In this document: positions 1 to 11,609 of the stretch, piece by piece | Position numbering within the stretch: position 1 is the first letter of the stretch | Layout of the letters: each line of letters starts with the position of its first letter | NCBI GenBank assembly: GCA_003508835.1 | Contig: PUFA01000084.1 | Location: 5,518,001 to 5,582,000 of the forward strand | From: Eonycteris spelaea | Taxonomy: Eukaryota; Chordata; Mammalia; Chiroptera; Pteropodidae | Reading direction: 5' to 3' | DNA length: 64,000 nucleotides | Made by a program: the position numbers and the translations under genes | The notes under the pieces: generated by a model | The model's input: the letters and a program-made list of their open reading frames with translations, nothing else | Told to the model about the DNA's origin: nothing | The model's database searches: none

Positions 1-349
1 ATAATCTTTTTGGACCATACGGTAGGCATTCTTAAAGGGCAGCTTATTTAATGGAGTACTCCATCTTCTCTAAAATTATTTTCTAAAATAAGTTTTAAAA
101 ATAAATAATATTGATTAAAAGTAAAAGAAAATTATGTTCCAACCAAAGGTCTAGTTAAAATTCCAAAACTGGAGCAAATTTTCATTCAAAATTCAAATCT
201 GACCTCTGAAGAATAAAAATGAGAAATGCTGTGGACTGTGGAAAAGAACGAAGACCAAACACCATTTCCAGTAGCTCAGGGATGAATTCCGGGGCTTCAG
301 ATCTTTGTTTGACAACAGGCCTTGACTATTCCTGTGTTCTTTGGAGCTG

Positions 350-510
350 CTAATTTGTCTTTAAGCCTCAATTTTCTTAGCTATAAAATAAGAGTAATAT
401 TAGTAATTACTTCAGAGAACTCTCATGAAGATTAAATGAGATAACAATACCTATGAAGCTTTTAGCCCAGTATTAGCCACATAGAAAATGCTCCATGATG
501 GTAATTATTT
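350..510 (+). repeat. MIR SINE fragment
   Basis: The order of blocks matches the MIR core. A CTCAATTTTCTTAGCTATAAAA block corresponds to the usual 'cctcagtttcctcatctgtaaaat'. It is followed by a GATTAAATGAGATAA block and a degraded 'cacatagtaggtgctc' end. Non-coding ancient SINE; ends approximate. Confidence 0.75.
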
Positions 511-682
511 ATCTAAATTCTTTTAGCTTTGGCAGTATCTTTGCAATAAGTGCCTAACCTGGAGATGGAGATGATGCACATTTCAGTGTGTTATTTCTGG
601 CATGTTTCTCAGTTGATACGTCATGATTTTTTTATAACCACAACACATGAAAACTATGCAACCAGAATTTTGTTTTTTTGAG

Positions 683-885
683 GCAATATTTACTACCCAC
701 TGACAGTGTGCCAGGCACTGTGGAAGGCATTTGATGCACATCATCTCATTTAATTCTTAAAACAGCCTTTTTAGTTATTACTACCATACCCATTTTTCAC
801 ATGAGGGGAGTGAAGCTGAAAAGGCATCAGCAGCTTGTCCACAGTTACATAACTAGATAATAATGGAGTCAGACCTTGAACCACA
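683..885 (-). repeat. MIR SINE, reverse orientation
   Basis: On the + strand it reads as the reverse complement of MIR: GTGTGCCAGGCACTGTG, then CATCTCATTTAATTCTTAAAACA, then a 'cccatttttcacatgagg' block and an 'acataactagataat' block. These are the standard landmarks in the expected order and spacing, so the copy is nearly full length. Confidence 0.85.
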
Positions 886-979
886 CAACTAGTACTAAAC
901 TCTAAGAAAATAATTACAAATAAAAGGAAACTACTGTACACAGATGTTTATCATAGATAAATGTATTTCTTACCTTTTC

Positions 980-1215
980 ATTATAGAAATTTCAAACATA
1001 CAAAAGTAGAGAGAACAGCATAGTAAGCCCTCACTCAGCTTTAACAATTATCAGCGTATTGCTAAACTTGTTAGACATAGCTATATTATAAACCTGAAAA
1101 TAAGTATATGTTCGACTCTAGGGGACTGGTTAAGTGTGTTATGACATATCTACTAAATAGAATTTTTGAGCCATCAAAATGTTTATGAAGACCTTATAAT
1201 AACGTGGACTATTCA
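980..1215. repeat. Old L1 (L1M-type) 3' UTR remnant
   Basis: Two blocks recall L1M 3' UTR sequence: 'tttcaaacatacaaaagtag' with 'ctttaacaattatcag' near 985-1060, and a 'ggggactggttaa ... ccatcaaaatg' block near 1120-1180. It is strongly diverged. Strand and subfamily cannot be fixed by eye. Confidence 0.45.
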
Positions 1216-2010
1216 TGCCACATATTGCTTAAAGGCTGCATACATAATTACACATATTATATAATCACAGCTATTTTTTTAAATAATAGATTGTGGATCT
1301 TGGAAATCTAAGATTTTTAAAATTTTTTCTTACTACTTTCCTAGATATCCTAAATTGTGTGTCATGAGCATATTTTATGTTTGATATAAAAATTATTTCC
1401 CTAATATTCAGAAAAGTATGTAGATGTACTCATGTGTAAGGAGAGAGTTTATTTACCTCACTATGGAAATCACTTTATGTAACAGAATATGTCATCTAAC
1501 AGAAGTTTATCTCCTCTTAATTATCAAATTTTTTATTTCATCAATATTAACTTTTTATGTATAGTGTCTTAAATTTATATGTATACCCAGCTTTCTTAGA
1601 ATGTACTACCATAATTTAAACTTTTCTAAATGAGTCAAGGTCATCATCTTAAACAACAATTGCATTGTATTTCTACTGATGTTGATGGGGATGTGGAAGT
1701 ATAAAAATAATCTTTATATTTGAATATTGTTTTGCGGTTTCCAAGCACTTTGTTATGGTATTAACCATTTGGCCCTTAGTCTAAAAGATTATTTGCTTCT
1801 ATGCTTATTTCCTCCTCAGACTTCTATAAGATTTTTAGTTCTCATGTCTCCTTTTTTTATAGTTTTTATTTATCCTCTTTAGCTATCAAGTTACTTCTTG
1901 ATATGCAAGCCTCTAAGATCCTCATTCCTTCTCTAATACATTACTTCTAATCTGTTTTGGACTAGGAAAAACAACTGACATTGTTTAGGTTGCATATAAA
2001 GCCAATAATG
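1216..2010. other. Unassigned AT-rich non-coding stretch
   Basis: AT-rich, with no long open frame, no recognised repeat and no splice-like structure that I can support. Confidence 0.5.
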
Positions 2011-3010
2011 CATGAATTCATTCACTTGACAAATATTTCTGAGCAGTGTATCGTGCACACAGCACTGGAGAAGATATACAGATAAACAAGACACAACTCC
2101 TGCCCTCAAAAAAGTTTTAATCTAGCAGCAGAGCTGACGACACATGTGCCTTCTTTTCTAGAATCCAGAGTAGAAAATAATATTCTCTATGGAAGTAGTA
2201 CAGAAAACATATTACTGGAGTTGAGAAGAGAGCTAACTGGGGTTTTACCAGAAGAGGCAACACTGAATTTGGGCCTCAAAAAGCAAGGAGAACTTGAGCT
2301 TGCAAAGGTAGAAAGAAGAACATTTCTGAAACGATGAGCAAAGTCCAGAAGAATCAAAGGGTAAAGACTCTGTAAAGAAGTAGTTGAATTTAACTAGAGC
2401 ATGGAGTGGGAAATAAAGTGGTAAAAATAGACTGGGACCAGAAAGTGAAAGGACTTGATTACCAAGCCAAGAAATTTGTACTTTATTCAGTAGACAATGG
2501 GGAGCTATTGAAAGTTTTTAGTAGAGAGTAACATAATCAGAACTGTGCCTCAGGAAGATTAATCTGGCAACAGTGAGTAAAATGGATTGGAGTAGGGAGA
2601 GACCAGAAGACACACATCAGGTAGGAGACTATCACAGTCGTCCAGCAAAAGGCAATGAGAGCCCTAACTAGGGCAGGGGCAGAGGGAACAAACAGAGCCA
2701 GTGAACTGATTTATGAGACATGGCAGAAGGAGAATTAATCCATTATATTTGGGGAGCAGGGGAGAGGAAGGCATCAAAGACATCGCTACGGTTTTGAGCC
2801 TGACTGGGGCCATAAACAGAAGCAGAGGGCAACAGAGCAGAAGCAGGTTTGGGAGGAGAAAGCACAAGTTTAATTTTGAATACACTGAGTGAAGGTGCTG
2901 ACTGGGCATCCATGAGAGGTCCGCTGGGCTTCTGGAGACAGGAGATACAGTGCAGCAGAAAGGCCAAGCTTGGAAATGAAGATTTTGAGTCACCTCTGTC
3001 TCAAAGACAA
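2011..3010 (-). repeat. L2 LINE remnant, about 1 kb, reverse orientation
   Basis: It begins with the reverse complement of the L2 3' end ('ttcattcacttgacaaatatttctgagc'). It continues through the characteristic 'aacaagacacaactcctgccctc' block, a 'ggggagctattgaaag' block, a 'gattaatctggcaacagtg' block and a 'caggtttgggaggagaaag' block, in the order found in long antisense L2 copies. The short open frames inside it (for example 2146-2337 and 2664-2993) are chance frames in the LINE. The copy is diverged and carries no intact reverse transcriptase. Confidence 0.7.
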
Positions 3011-3269
3011 AGAGGACAAAGAGGCAAGAGGCAGAGCTTATCAGAGACTTAAGGGATTTAGGCGTGGTCTACTTGATGCCAGTTTTGGCTACTTACAAGT
3101 CTTTTTCACTTGTAGTTCTTAACCATATTTGGAATGCCACTCAAGTGGTTTGCGGATGACTGAATTATTGCTTTATATATGCAAATACACAAAATAGATT
3201 CTAAAGTAATGCAATAACTTGGAATATAGCTAATGGGGTCAGTTTCACATCCACAGTCTTACTCTTCAC

Positions 3270-3365
3270 TCATAATATATTCCTAAGTGACCATAGAGAA
3301 GTCACTGTACTTCTCTGGGTCACAGACTCCTCATCAGTTTAATAAAGATAAGATCTTTGGTCCCC
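3270..3365 (+). repeat. MIR SINE fragment
   Basis: The segment 'agtgaccatagagaagtcac' followed by 'cttctctgggtcacagactcctcatcagtttaataaagat' matches the central MIR core. Only the core is preserved. Confidence 0.65.
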
Positions 3366-3396
3366 ATAATTGACTGCAAGCAGCCAGAACTGACAT

Positions 3397-3508
3397 CATG
3401 TCAGAATCACTTGTTAAGAGGAGGGTGGGGGCAAGGCTCAGGAATCTGTATTTTTTAAAACCTCCCTAGGTGATTCTGATATGCCGCCTGGGTCATACAT
3501 AACCACTG
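3397..3508 (+). mobile_element. MER5-type hAT DNA transposon remnant
   Basis: Sequence beginning 'catgtcagaatcacttgtta' and ending with 'taggtgattctgat' and then 'aaccactg' matches the MER5A/MER5B layout, a non-autonomous hAT-Charlie element. The right terminal inverted repeat (CAGTGGTT in reverse) is recognisable at 3501-3508. The left end is missing or eroded. Confidence 0.65.
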
Positions 3509-3980
3509 GGCTGAACATTCCAGCTCTCACATTCTAAAGTGTTATCAATATTTAGACAAAATGTGCTTTTTTGCCACAACTCAAAAATAAGAAAACATCC
3601 AAAATAACAAATTTACTGTCAAATTCAGTTCATCTGTAACTCCCCCCATCCCTTTTAAGTTAGGAGTGAGATAAAAAGTGTATTTGAAAAGCACTATAAT
3701 TTAGAAGGCTCCTGTGATGTTATGAAATGTGAAAGATTGTGTGGGGGAAGATGGAGGGGGGTGAAAACCGGAGAGGGTAAGACTATGCACGCATAGCATG
3801 CTCTTTCCAGCCACATCTGGGGACTAGGGGACTATCCCCGTACCCATAATTCACTATGCCTGTGTTCTGCAGTTGATTCTAATGCTCCAGCTGTGCTTGC
3901 TGAGGCGTGTAGTCCTGTGCCGTCTCTGGCCGTACCTGTCAGATTGTATGCAAAAGCATTTTGGGAGTACCTGTGCAGAC

Positions 3981-4336
3981 TGCCTTAGTCTGTCCAGGCT
4001 GCTATAAACAAAATACCACAGACTGGGTGGCTCATAAACAAGAGAAATTTATTTCTCACCATTCTGGAGGCTGAAAAGACCAACATCAGGGTGCCAGCAT
4101 GGTGGCACGATGGCCCTCTTTCAGGGAGCAGACTTCTCTCTGTTATACTTGCGTGGCAGAAAGGGCTAGTGAGCTCTGTGAGGCCTCTTTTGTATGAGCA
4201 CAGTCCTGTTCATGAGGGCTCTGTCCTCATGATGTAATCACTAGCAAAGCCCCTCCACCCACCTCCCAACCCCATCACATTGGGCATTAGAATCCCAATG
4301 TGAATTTTGAGGGACACAAACATTCAGACCAAAGCA
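3981..4336 (-). mobile_element. Solo LTR of the ERVL-MaLR class (MLT1A0-like), reverse orientation
   Basis: On the + strand it starts TGCCTTAGTCTGTCCAGGCTG and continues 'caaaataccacagactgggtgg', 'gagaaatttatttctcaccattctggaggctg', a 'catgagggctctgtcctcatga' block and 'ccatcacattgggcattag'. It ends 'gacacaaacattcag ... aaagca'. This is the reverse complement of an MLT1A0-type LTR over essentially full length (about 356 bases). It is a non-coding LTR with no internal retroviral genes beside it. I could not find a convincing 5-bp target duplication. Confidence 0.85.
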
Positions 4337-5600
4337 AAAACCTAGCACAGGTCTAGAGTGGAATAAAAGAGCCTGTTCAGATTCTAGTTGGGACAGTTGA
4401 GCGTTCTCGTTATTGGGCTATCTTTAACACACCTGTTCATTAGTTTCCATCATACATTTCATAATTTAATTTTTACATAGCTCCATTATTAAGCATTGCC
4501 TCGGTGTTCATAGTAGGTACATTCTGAAGGCCCCACAGACTCCAGAGCGTGCTGTCCTGGGCCACATGTGGGGGAAGGAGAGGACTGAGGTATCAATTCT
4601 TTCTTCACTTTATACATCCTTTCTCCCTTCCCATCACTGAGGAAATAGTTTGGAAACAGCTCGCTGAACTTGACAGGTCAGGCTGGATTAACCTAGACTG
4701 AAGAATTGGTACTTGGCAAATCTGGAGGTTTCCAACGTCCAAACTGATTTGACATCCCCTCTGCTCAACAAGGATTTATTGAGGAGCTGTCGTAGGGCAT
4801 TTTTGCTCAGTATTTACATTAGAAATTAGCTACCAGTTGTGATTCTGACTGCACCCCAGCTACTACCAAAATTCTAGACATAAGTACAGAGTAAAACTAA
4901 TGATAGTAATGACACGACACACTACTACTCTTTTATATAGCTCTTAACAGTGTTTTCACAGAACTGCATTTTGTACCCTCCCACTCTCCTAGGGAAACTT
5001 TTCTCTCATCTTCATTTATCACCACCCAGCACCCTCTCCCACCCTTCAGATCCAGTTATCCATTACCGTTCCCCAGTCAGACTGCAGCTTTTTCACTTTA
5101 ATTATACTCAGTCAGGTGGTCTGGTAACCTCTTTAAAGTAATTTACTCCAAGGTGTAAATGAAGTTTAACCCTCTTGAAGAAATATGTATTTTAAAAGAA
5201 GCTTATTAGACAACTGGATTTTTATGCCCACTTCAATTAGTAACACATGATAAGAGATGCTCACAGTGCTCTCAGGTACATCCTCTTTGCCCCCGTCCCC
5301 TAACGCATAAAGCTTTATTTACATTTATATAAGAAAATAACACAGGAAATCAGTCAAGCAGCTCAATTTCTCTTAGCTTCCGCCTCCACAGGTCCCCCCT
5401 CTCCCTCAGCTCTGCATGTCACTATACTTTTAATGTCACATGACACCCTATGGTCAGATACCTGCTGACCTTCACCATGCTGGACCCCGCTACCTTAGTT
5501 CCAAATCTGTTCCCACTCCAAATCTGGAGTCTTGCCTCCGTCTTCTATTTATAATCTTATAAGCACTTTTTACATTTACCTCTTTAGATTTTGTTCCTCT
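4337..5600. other. Unassigned non-coding stretch
   Basis: No open frame of note and no repeat that I can name with confidence. The part 5400-5600 is pyrimidine-rich and may be a decayed L2 fragment, but I cannot show that. Confidence 0.4.
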
Positions 5601-5800
5601 GCTCTTGGAGATAGTTTAGCAAAATAAGTGAAGCATAAGCCCTGAAGTCAGATGCCACTTACTAGGTATGTGAACCTAGGTGAGTTACTTATCATCTCTG
5701 CTTCCTCATATGTAATGGGCATATTGTGAGGATTAAATATGACTCGTAAATAGGATCAAGAACATTTTGTTAAAAGTTTAATACATGTAGTTACTATCAT
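5601..5800 (+). repeat. MIR SINE
   Basis: Ordered MIR landmarks are present: 'agccctgaagtcagatgccacttactaggtatgtgaacct', then 'gagttacttatcatctctgcttcctcatatgtaatgggc', then 'gtgaggattaaatatgactcg', then a degraded end. Nearly full length. Confidence 0.8.
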
Positions 5801-6249
5801 TAATATCATTTATGATCTCCACTCCCCTCAACAACTCTAATTTGGATTCTGGCTACTGGTTCTGCCTTGAGAACCTAATTCTTGAGTGTTAAATGCTAGT
5901 CAGAACTAGTGTCCTGAACCTGACCTTTTAGCTACGATTTATGTACAAAGTAAATAATGATAAAAACTGTATTTTCTGAACAAAAACAGGACATAGTTTT
6001 ATAAATACAGCTTATTTGTGGGAATAATAAAAGCAAGATTTGAAACAGGGTCTATTCCAGGAAATCAGAGACTTATAGCTTTTGTACCTATTCTTAGAAT
6101 GTGATTTTTATTCTAGATGAAAATGAATTTCAGAATCATAAGGTAGTGCTAAACATAATGAAGAATGTGCCCTCGTTGATAACCCATTGTATGGAGAAAG
6201 CAAGGTCCATCACACAGGGGAAAGTTGTCTTCCCCCAGAAGAGGAAGCA

Positions 6250-6400
6250 GAGCCTTTGAAGTCAGATCCTGGGTTACATTCAAACTCCACCACTACCCAC
6301 AGACGAAAAAGACTCCAAAGCCCCTGTCATTAATCTGTTACTCATAGGGAAACTGAGGTTCAGATAATTTGACCAAAGTTCATGATACCCTCTCGCAGAC
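6250..6400. repeat. MIR-derived sequence, two opposed pieces
   Basis: Positions 6250-6303 read as the 5' half of a forward MIR ('gcctttgaagtcagatcctgggtt ... caaactccaccactac'). Positions about 6325-6400 read as a reverse MIR core ('agggaaactgaggttcagataatttgaccaaag'). The pieces lie back to back, so this is either two nested insertions or an inversion of part of one copy. Confidence 0.5.
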
Positions 6401-8140
6401 ATACTGTGAAGGTTAGAAGTTATGTATAAAAGGTTGGCATATTGTTTAGTCTAAATAAATACATTTCTTAGACATCTAGGACTAGGTTTCTCTTCAAAGT
6501 GAAAAGGGACTGAAATTATGCCCACTATCTATATAACCAAGCTCTACATTTAAAAACAAACACCTAGCTACTGTAGAACATGTTTTATATTTACATTTTT
6601 AGCCTCAATTTGTCCAATACATATAATCCAGATGGAAAGGTTGGATATAAACTAAGTACTTTTTTAACACTGAATTCTAAAAAGGAGATTTTCAAAGGAT
6701 TTGTAGTGTACTTTACAGTATAGAAATATCTTTTGTTATTATATAAGGAAAATATAGAGTAATTTATGTCATTAAAAAATCCATAAAAATGACTCAACAT
6801 TTTATGGAGAAATACAGAGGTACTTAGTGAAACCTCACAAAAAAAGAGACTCCATATTCCAATATATTTAATGCCTAATTTCCAAGAAAAAATATTTCTC
6901 TTATCTAAATAAATCTTGAACATTTTAGATAAGTTGAAAAATTGTATGCTGAGTGTTTTTTGTTTTTTATTTCTAATGAATCAGTAATTTTGACCTTCGT
7001 TCCATATGCCTCTTTAATTTAAGATGAATAAAGTAATACTGATTTTTCAAAAATTAATACACACTCTCAAGCCACCAAGTTTCCAAATTATGATATTTCC
7101 AATGGCAAATGAAATAACATGCTGTCCATGCAGTTAGTGATTTGAGGCAATTTGAACATCATGATAAAAGGAGGGGGGATTACAAGCAGTGTTATAATTA
7201 AAGGTCTGTTGATTCTTCAGTTTTAAAATGCCATTGTTGAAAGATTTTTCACTCAGATGTCAAAGTCTGTGGCCAGCCAAAACTTGGCATGCTAGAACTC
7301 AGCCCAGGGAAACATTGTGTTCTACAGATTTAAAAACCAAAATCTGTTAAGAACAGAAATGTTGAGCTTGGGCTGATTTCTTGTGAATCAGAACCAGAGC
7401 ATAGCCAAATACCACCTCCTCTGTACGAAAGGAAGTAGTGCAGGTGGATATTAATGGAAAATGTTTGTTCAGATGGAAAAGAAGGGAAATTATCATTAGA
7501 TGTCGCCATACAGAGGACTGGGTTAGAGTTTTAGATAATTAAAGCATGTTTCTTTGAAAAGTTTGAAAGATTTTAAAAGTTTCTAGTTAATCTTTCACGT
7601 GTGGTTAAGTGGGGAGCAGTATTTACCCATCTTCCAAGATTTTCATATTGAGGTTCACTTTCTCCGCATCACGTCCCTCGTTACTGGAAAAACTTGAAGC
7701 AAAACTTTATTTGCTTAACTCACCACCTCGAAATATATTTGTGAACATCAGGCTTCCCTTTCTTTAACTTGAAGATTACTGGTAGCCTGTTATCTGTATC
7801 TAGCTAGCCCATAGAATTTTGGGGGGGGGGGGTCCAAAGAGTATTATAAAATAACTTGAAAGTTTGAGCTTTAAAGATTAAGAGATCTTACCAAAAAAAA
7901 AAATCTAGATTTTTCTAGTTTCTCTTGAAAATTTGAACATCTGGCACTTACGTTTTTACATGGCACCGATATCTAGAACTGAGTAGTGGCTGTTCCCTTC
8001 AGACAAGCCATGTCTTCTCCATTTGACAAAGTCTCTGTCACCCATATTTTATGCCGCACCCACTTCATTCATTAACCCCTACCACCTGGCTCTTATAGGC
8101 ATTTGAATTTTATTTCACTGTGATAAATGTATTGGTTTTC
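6401..8140. other. Unassigned AT-rich non-coding stretch
   Basis: No supported gene or named repeat. A run of 12 G lies at 7821-7832. The reverse-strand 110-codon frame at 6591-6923 is in very AT-rich sequence, with Phe/Tyr/Lys/Asn-rich composition and no domain that I recognise. Confidence 0.45.
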
Positions 8141-8144
8141 TTTC

Positions 8145-8163
8145 TTTTTTTTTTTTTTTTTTT
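8145..8163. repeat. Poly-T run (19 T)
   Basis: Simple T homopolymer after a T/C-rich lead-in. It has no attached SINE that I recognise. Confidence 0.95.
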
Positions 8164-8234
8164 GCGTGGTATTAAGTTTTAAAGCTTCCAAAAATTTCTT
8201 CCCAGTAAACAATAGCATTGCAAAGGCTGTGTGC

Positions 8235-8530
8235 ACTGATGTTCAACAGAGCATTATTGAAAATGACTAAAATTGAAACATAACCAAAAATGTCCAAAAG
8301 TAGGGGATCACTTAAATGTATGTTGATATATCCATGGAATGGAATATTACACAGGGCTTAAAAATATTTGTCTTAAAAGAATGCATGTTACAAAACAATG
8401 TATACAGCAAGATTCCTATTTCATAGGAGGGAAAAAATAATTATACATATAGGAAAAGGTTAAAGTGATGTCTTAGGACAGTATTAGAAAGATATATATA
8501 CACAAACAAAAACATGTATAAATAAGTTAA
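8235..8530 (+). repeat. Old L1 (L1M-type) 3' UTR remnant
   Basis: The blocks 'gatgttcaacagagcattattgaaaatgac', 'aaaatgtccaaaagtaggggatcacttaaat', 'atatccatggaatggaatattacacag' and 'acaaaacaatgtatacagcaagattcc' match, in order, the forward 3' UTR of L1M elements. It is diverged and 5' truncated. Confidence 0.8.
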
Positions 8531-8666
8531 TAAGCCTCAAGATTAATTTTTATAGATCCCTGTCCATGTGGCTTTCTTGATCCCTTTGACTCAGCAGTTA
8601 GAACATATCCTGAAGCTATGTTTCATGCTCTATCTGAAGCTGATTATCTTTCCTGTGCCTTTATAC

Positions 8667-8908
8667 TTTAGAGGAGCAGTCCCCAACATTTTTGGTACCA
8701 GGGACCGGTGCTCCTATGGGAATCTAATGCCTGATGATCTGAGGCGGAGCTGAGGTGGTGATGCTAGCAGTGGGGAGAGGCTGCAAATACAGATGAAGCT
8801 TCTCTTGCTCACCAGCTGCTCACTTCCTGCTGTTCAGCCTGGTCCTTAACAGGCCAAGGGCCAGTACTAGTCTGTGGCCCTAGGGTTGGAGACCCCTGCT
8901 TTAGAGGA
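8667..8908 (+). mobile_element. Complete hAT (MER1/Charlie-type) non-autonomous transposon with target duplication
   Basis: The element spans 8676-8899 (224 bases). Its left end GCAGTCCCCAACATTTTTGG and right end ...GGTTGGAGACCCCTGC are imperfect inverted repeats. It is flanked by an exact 9-base copy TTTAGAGGA at 8667-8675 and 8900-8908. This is consistent with the 8-bp duplication of hAT transposition plus one shared base. The interior 'accagggaccggtgctcctatgggaatctaatgcctgatgatctgaggcggagctga' and the 'cctgctgttcagcctggtccttaacaggcca' block match MER1-type elements. There is no transposase frame. The interior is shorter than full MER1, with a deletion near the left end. It is inserted just after L1M-derived sequence. 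Confidence 0.85.
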
Positions 8909-9259
8909 TACAGTCAAGAATAAGTGTTCCATTGTTGTTTTAAATATTTGAAAAAGTATTCTTACTTGCCCACATAGCAGACTACCCCGATGGAAAAGCA
9001 AGAGAACCAATTCCTGTGTTGGCCTGGGTTCGTTTGTTCTTCTAAAAGCCATTTTTTGCTCATACAAAAAATCATTCGAAACTTTTTAAAAGCATCTTGG
9101 AACAGAAAAATTACACATAAATGTGCACTTAATAATACAAATACAGAAACTCTTAGGGACTGGAATTGGAACCCATAATCACAAAGACATCAACTTTGTA
9201 CCAGCCATAGGAAGCAAAGCTCACATGTAAAAGCCATCTAAGCATTTATGGAAATTCTT

Positions 9260-9335
9260 CTGATCCCAGCACTTAGCACAATGCCTGGCAGATAGGAATG
9301 GCTCCAAAAGTATTGGTTGCATAAAATATGAATAA
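9260..9335 (+). repeat. L2 LINE 3' end fragment
   Basis: The segment 'tgatcccagcacttagcacaatgcctggcagatagg' followed by a decayed 'aatatttgttgcataaaatatgaataaat'-like end matches the terminal part of L2. Confidence 0.65.
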
Positions 9336-10084
9336 ATTTGCATTCCCACCAAGGAACAATTGACCTATGCATCAAAAAGTCAGTCATCTTTTAAATAAAA
9401 CTCAAACAATAAAATTTGGACTTTACTCGTAAGACTTCCAGATATAATTTGGGTGCTTCAGAGTTAATAATGCCATTAAAAACTACCCCTGACCTCCCCC
9501 CAAAAAAGTTTATGTGTGTGGTTAAGCTCATGTATGAGTTTGGGGAAAGAGTGAAAAGGAATGAGAGAGGCGGTTCTTCAAAGACGAATAGAGGGATTAA
9601 GACTCCAGCTCTTAAATATGCCTCTTTCTCCTGGCAGCGCTAGCTTCACTGTTTCTGATTTGACTGTTTTGACCATCTAGCTCCACTTCTTTAGAGCATT
9701 CTTCACTTTGGGGCTTCACAGCATCTGTTTTTATGATCGTCTGAATGATCTTTCTTGTTCCTTCATCCATTCTCCCTTCATCTGCCCCTAGAATGTAAGT
9801 TTGCCTTCCTTTCTTCCATCACTGCATTCTGGAAATCTAGGCAGTTTCATAGACCCATACAGCTGCAACCATACATTCCTATCCCCTCCTTGAAGATCTG
9901 AATATCTAGACGTGGGCTGTAGCTCTGATACTAGAGACATGGGTGTCCAGCTGCCAACTGGACATTTCCACTTGCATGTGCCCACCACATCTCAAACAAC
10001 GCTAGCTATCCTTTGGGTATTCCAGAGGCTAATCAAGTATATTCTGTGCTTTCCTATCTCTACGCTTTCACTCTGTGCTGCTTG

Positions 10085-10420
10085 CCTAAAACCTCTCCCT
10101 CTCTAAATTCTGTTGGAACTTTTCCCATATTCCAAAGTCCATCTCAAACACTGCCTTCTTCAAGGAATTTTTTCTCATTGTCCGTCATCAAATGATGTTC
10201 CTCAAGCCACTAAACTGACAGAATTTTGTTAGCAACCCTTATGGCATTCACTTTATTTTGCATTACATTTTAGTTATGTAGAGTTTGTTTTCTCCTTTAT
10301 TCTAAATATTAGGTTTATGGCTTCTTACTTACCTCTGTAACTATTTTCTAGAGTTTAGGTCCTAGCAGAGCCCTTTGTTCGTAGCAGGCGCTCATTAAAT
10401 ATATGTTGGATTAATCTGAG
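10085..10420 (+). repeat. L2 LINE 3' portion
   Basis: It reads like the forward 3' region of L2: 'tttcccatattccaaagtccatctcaaacactgccttcttcaaggaattttttct', later 'ttatggcattcactttattttgcattac', and finally 'cgtagcaggcgctcattaaatatatgttggat'. The weaker sequence at 9660-9800 may belong to the same element. Confidence 0.75.
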
Positions 10421-10754
10421 TTTATGTATAGATGGTTGTACATGTGTTATGATTTGAAAGACCAGAAAGTCCTCCTCCCCAAAGTGACCTCCCTACTTTC
10501 CAGGCCATAAGATCTGGCTTTGGGGACTTCCTCCCCAACAAATATGGATTTTTTTACTAAATTGTGTCTTTTAGTTCCCTAGCAAGTAAACTGTTGACTG
10601 GTTAATAGTTGAATTCCCCCACCTTCTGAGATCCCCTCATTATCACCTAAGGAATAAAGTCTTAAAAGAATAGGCCAGAGGTCAAGAATATTCTCAAGAG
10701 GATAACAAATAGGAAAAGATCCAGGAGAGAGGTAGGATAATGGAAAGTAGGTTG

Positions 10755-10935
10755 AGCTGTGCCACTTACAAGTGTCATGCATTACTTTTCTCATCCATAA
10801 AATTGGATGATAATAATAATTTCTACCTTGTAGAGATGTTACGAAAACTAAGTAAATAGTACTAAATGCTAATTTAAAGATAATAAAGTACTTTGAATAA
10901 TACCTGGCTCACTGTAAATGCTACTACATGTCAGC
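10755..10935 (+). repeat. MIR SINE
   Basis: Ordered MIR blocks: 'gagctgtgccacttacaag', 'ttttctcatccataaaattggatgataataataatttctacctt', 'agatgttacgaaaactaagtaaa', and 'cctggctcactgtaaatgct' at the end. Confidence 0.75.
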
Positions 10936-10986
10936 TACTATGTATTTATATATATAGCATACACATAGTATATATAATCATATGTA

Positions 10987-11014
10987 TATTAAGTATATAT
11001 CTGTATACTTAATA
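10987..11014. repeat. Perfect inverted repeat, 11-bp arms
   Basis: TATTAAGTATA (10987-10997) faces TATACTTAATA (11004-11014) across a 6-base loop. It sits in a strongly AT-rich tract (about 10930-11065) between a MIR and an L1 end. Such AT-rich cruciforms are common in mammalian DNA, and no function is implied. Confidence 0.9.
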
Positions 11015-11129
11015 ATGCATGTACACGTATATTTAACAATTACCATAATTGTTATAATTGTTATTTCACTCTGTAAACCTGATGGCAGGTCCCAAAGAAA
11101 CTCCTGAATAGCCAAAGAGCTTAAGTGGC

Positions 11130-11449
11130 TGGTGATGGAGCATGTAAAAGAAGGAACAAACCAATAGTTGCCAGAGGAAGGGAGGTGGGGAAATTGTTGA
11201 AAAAGATAAAAGGGAGTAAGGGATACAAACTTCCAGTTACAGGATGTAGTGCACAGCATAGGGAATATAGTTAATAATATCATAATAACTTTGTACCATG
11301 GCAGATGGTTACTAGACTTACTGGAGTGATCACATCCTAAGATACATAAATGTGGAATCATTATGTTGTACACCTGAAACTAATATAATATTGCATGTCA
11401 ACTGTACTTTAATAAAAAAATAAAAAAGAAGAAAAAAGAAAAGAAAAGA
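11130..11449 (+). repeat. L1 LINE 3' end with A-rich tail (Laurasiatherian-type)
   Basis: The text 'aaccaatagttgccagaggaaggg', 'acaaacttccagttacaggatgtagtgcacagcatagggaatatagtt', 'ataactttgtaccatggcagatggttactagactta' and 'cattatgttgtacacctgaaactaatataatattg' match the last part of L1 3' UTRs that I associate with carnivores, ungulates and bats. It ends in an A-rich, G-interrupted tail at 11411-11449. The reverse frame at 10978-11373 is a chance frame through this element. Confidence 0.8.
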
Positions 11450-11474
11450 GAGCAGGCTTTGTCAGACAGACACT

Positions 11475-11600
11475 CAGTTCTGCCACCTCTTAGCTATGAA
11501 TTTCTGGGAAGTTACTCAACCTCTCTGAGCCTGGGTACCTTCATCTATAAAACCAGAAGACCTCATCTTTTACATTTGCATTGAGGGTTAAGTAAACTTT
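11475..11600 (+). repeat. MIR SINE fragment
   Basis: The segment 'ttctgccacctcttagctatgaatttctgggaagttactcaacctctctgagcctgggtaccttcatctataaaacc' is a clear MIR core. It directly follows the L1 tail, which may have landed beside or inside it. Confidence 0.8.
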
Positions 11601-11609
11601 TGTTCTCCT

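Noticed and set aside
10978..11373. 131-codon reverse frame
   Set aside because: It runs antisense through an L1 3' end and an AT-rich tract, with no recognisable domain.
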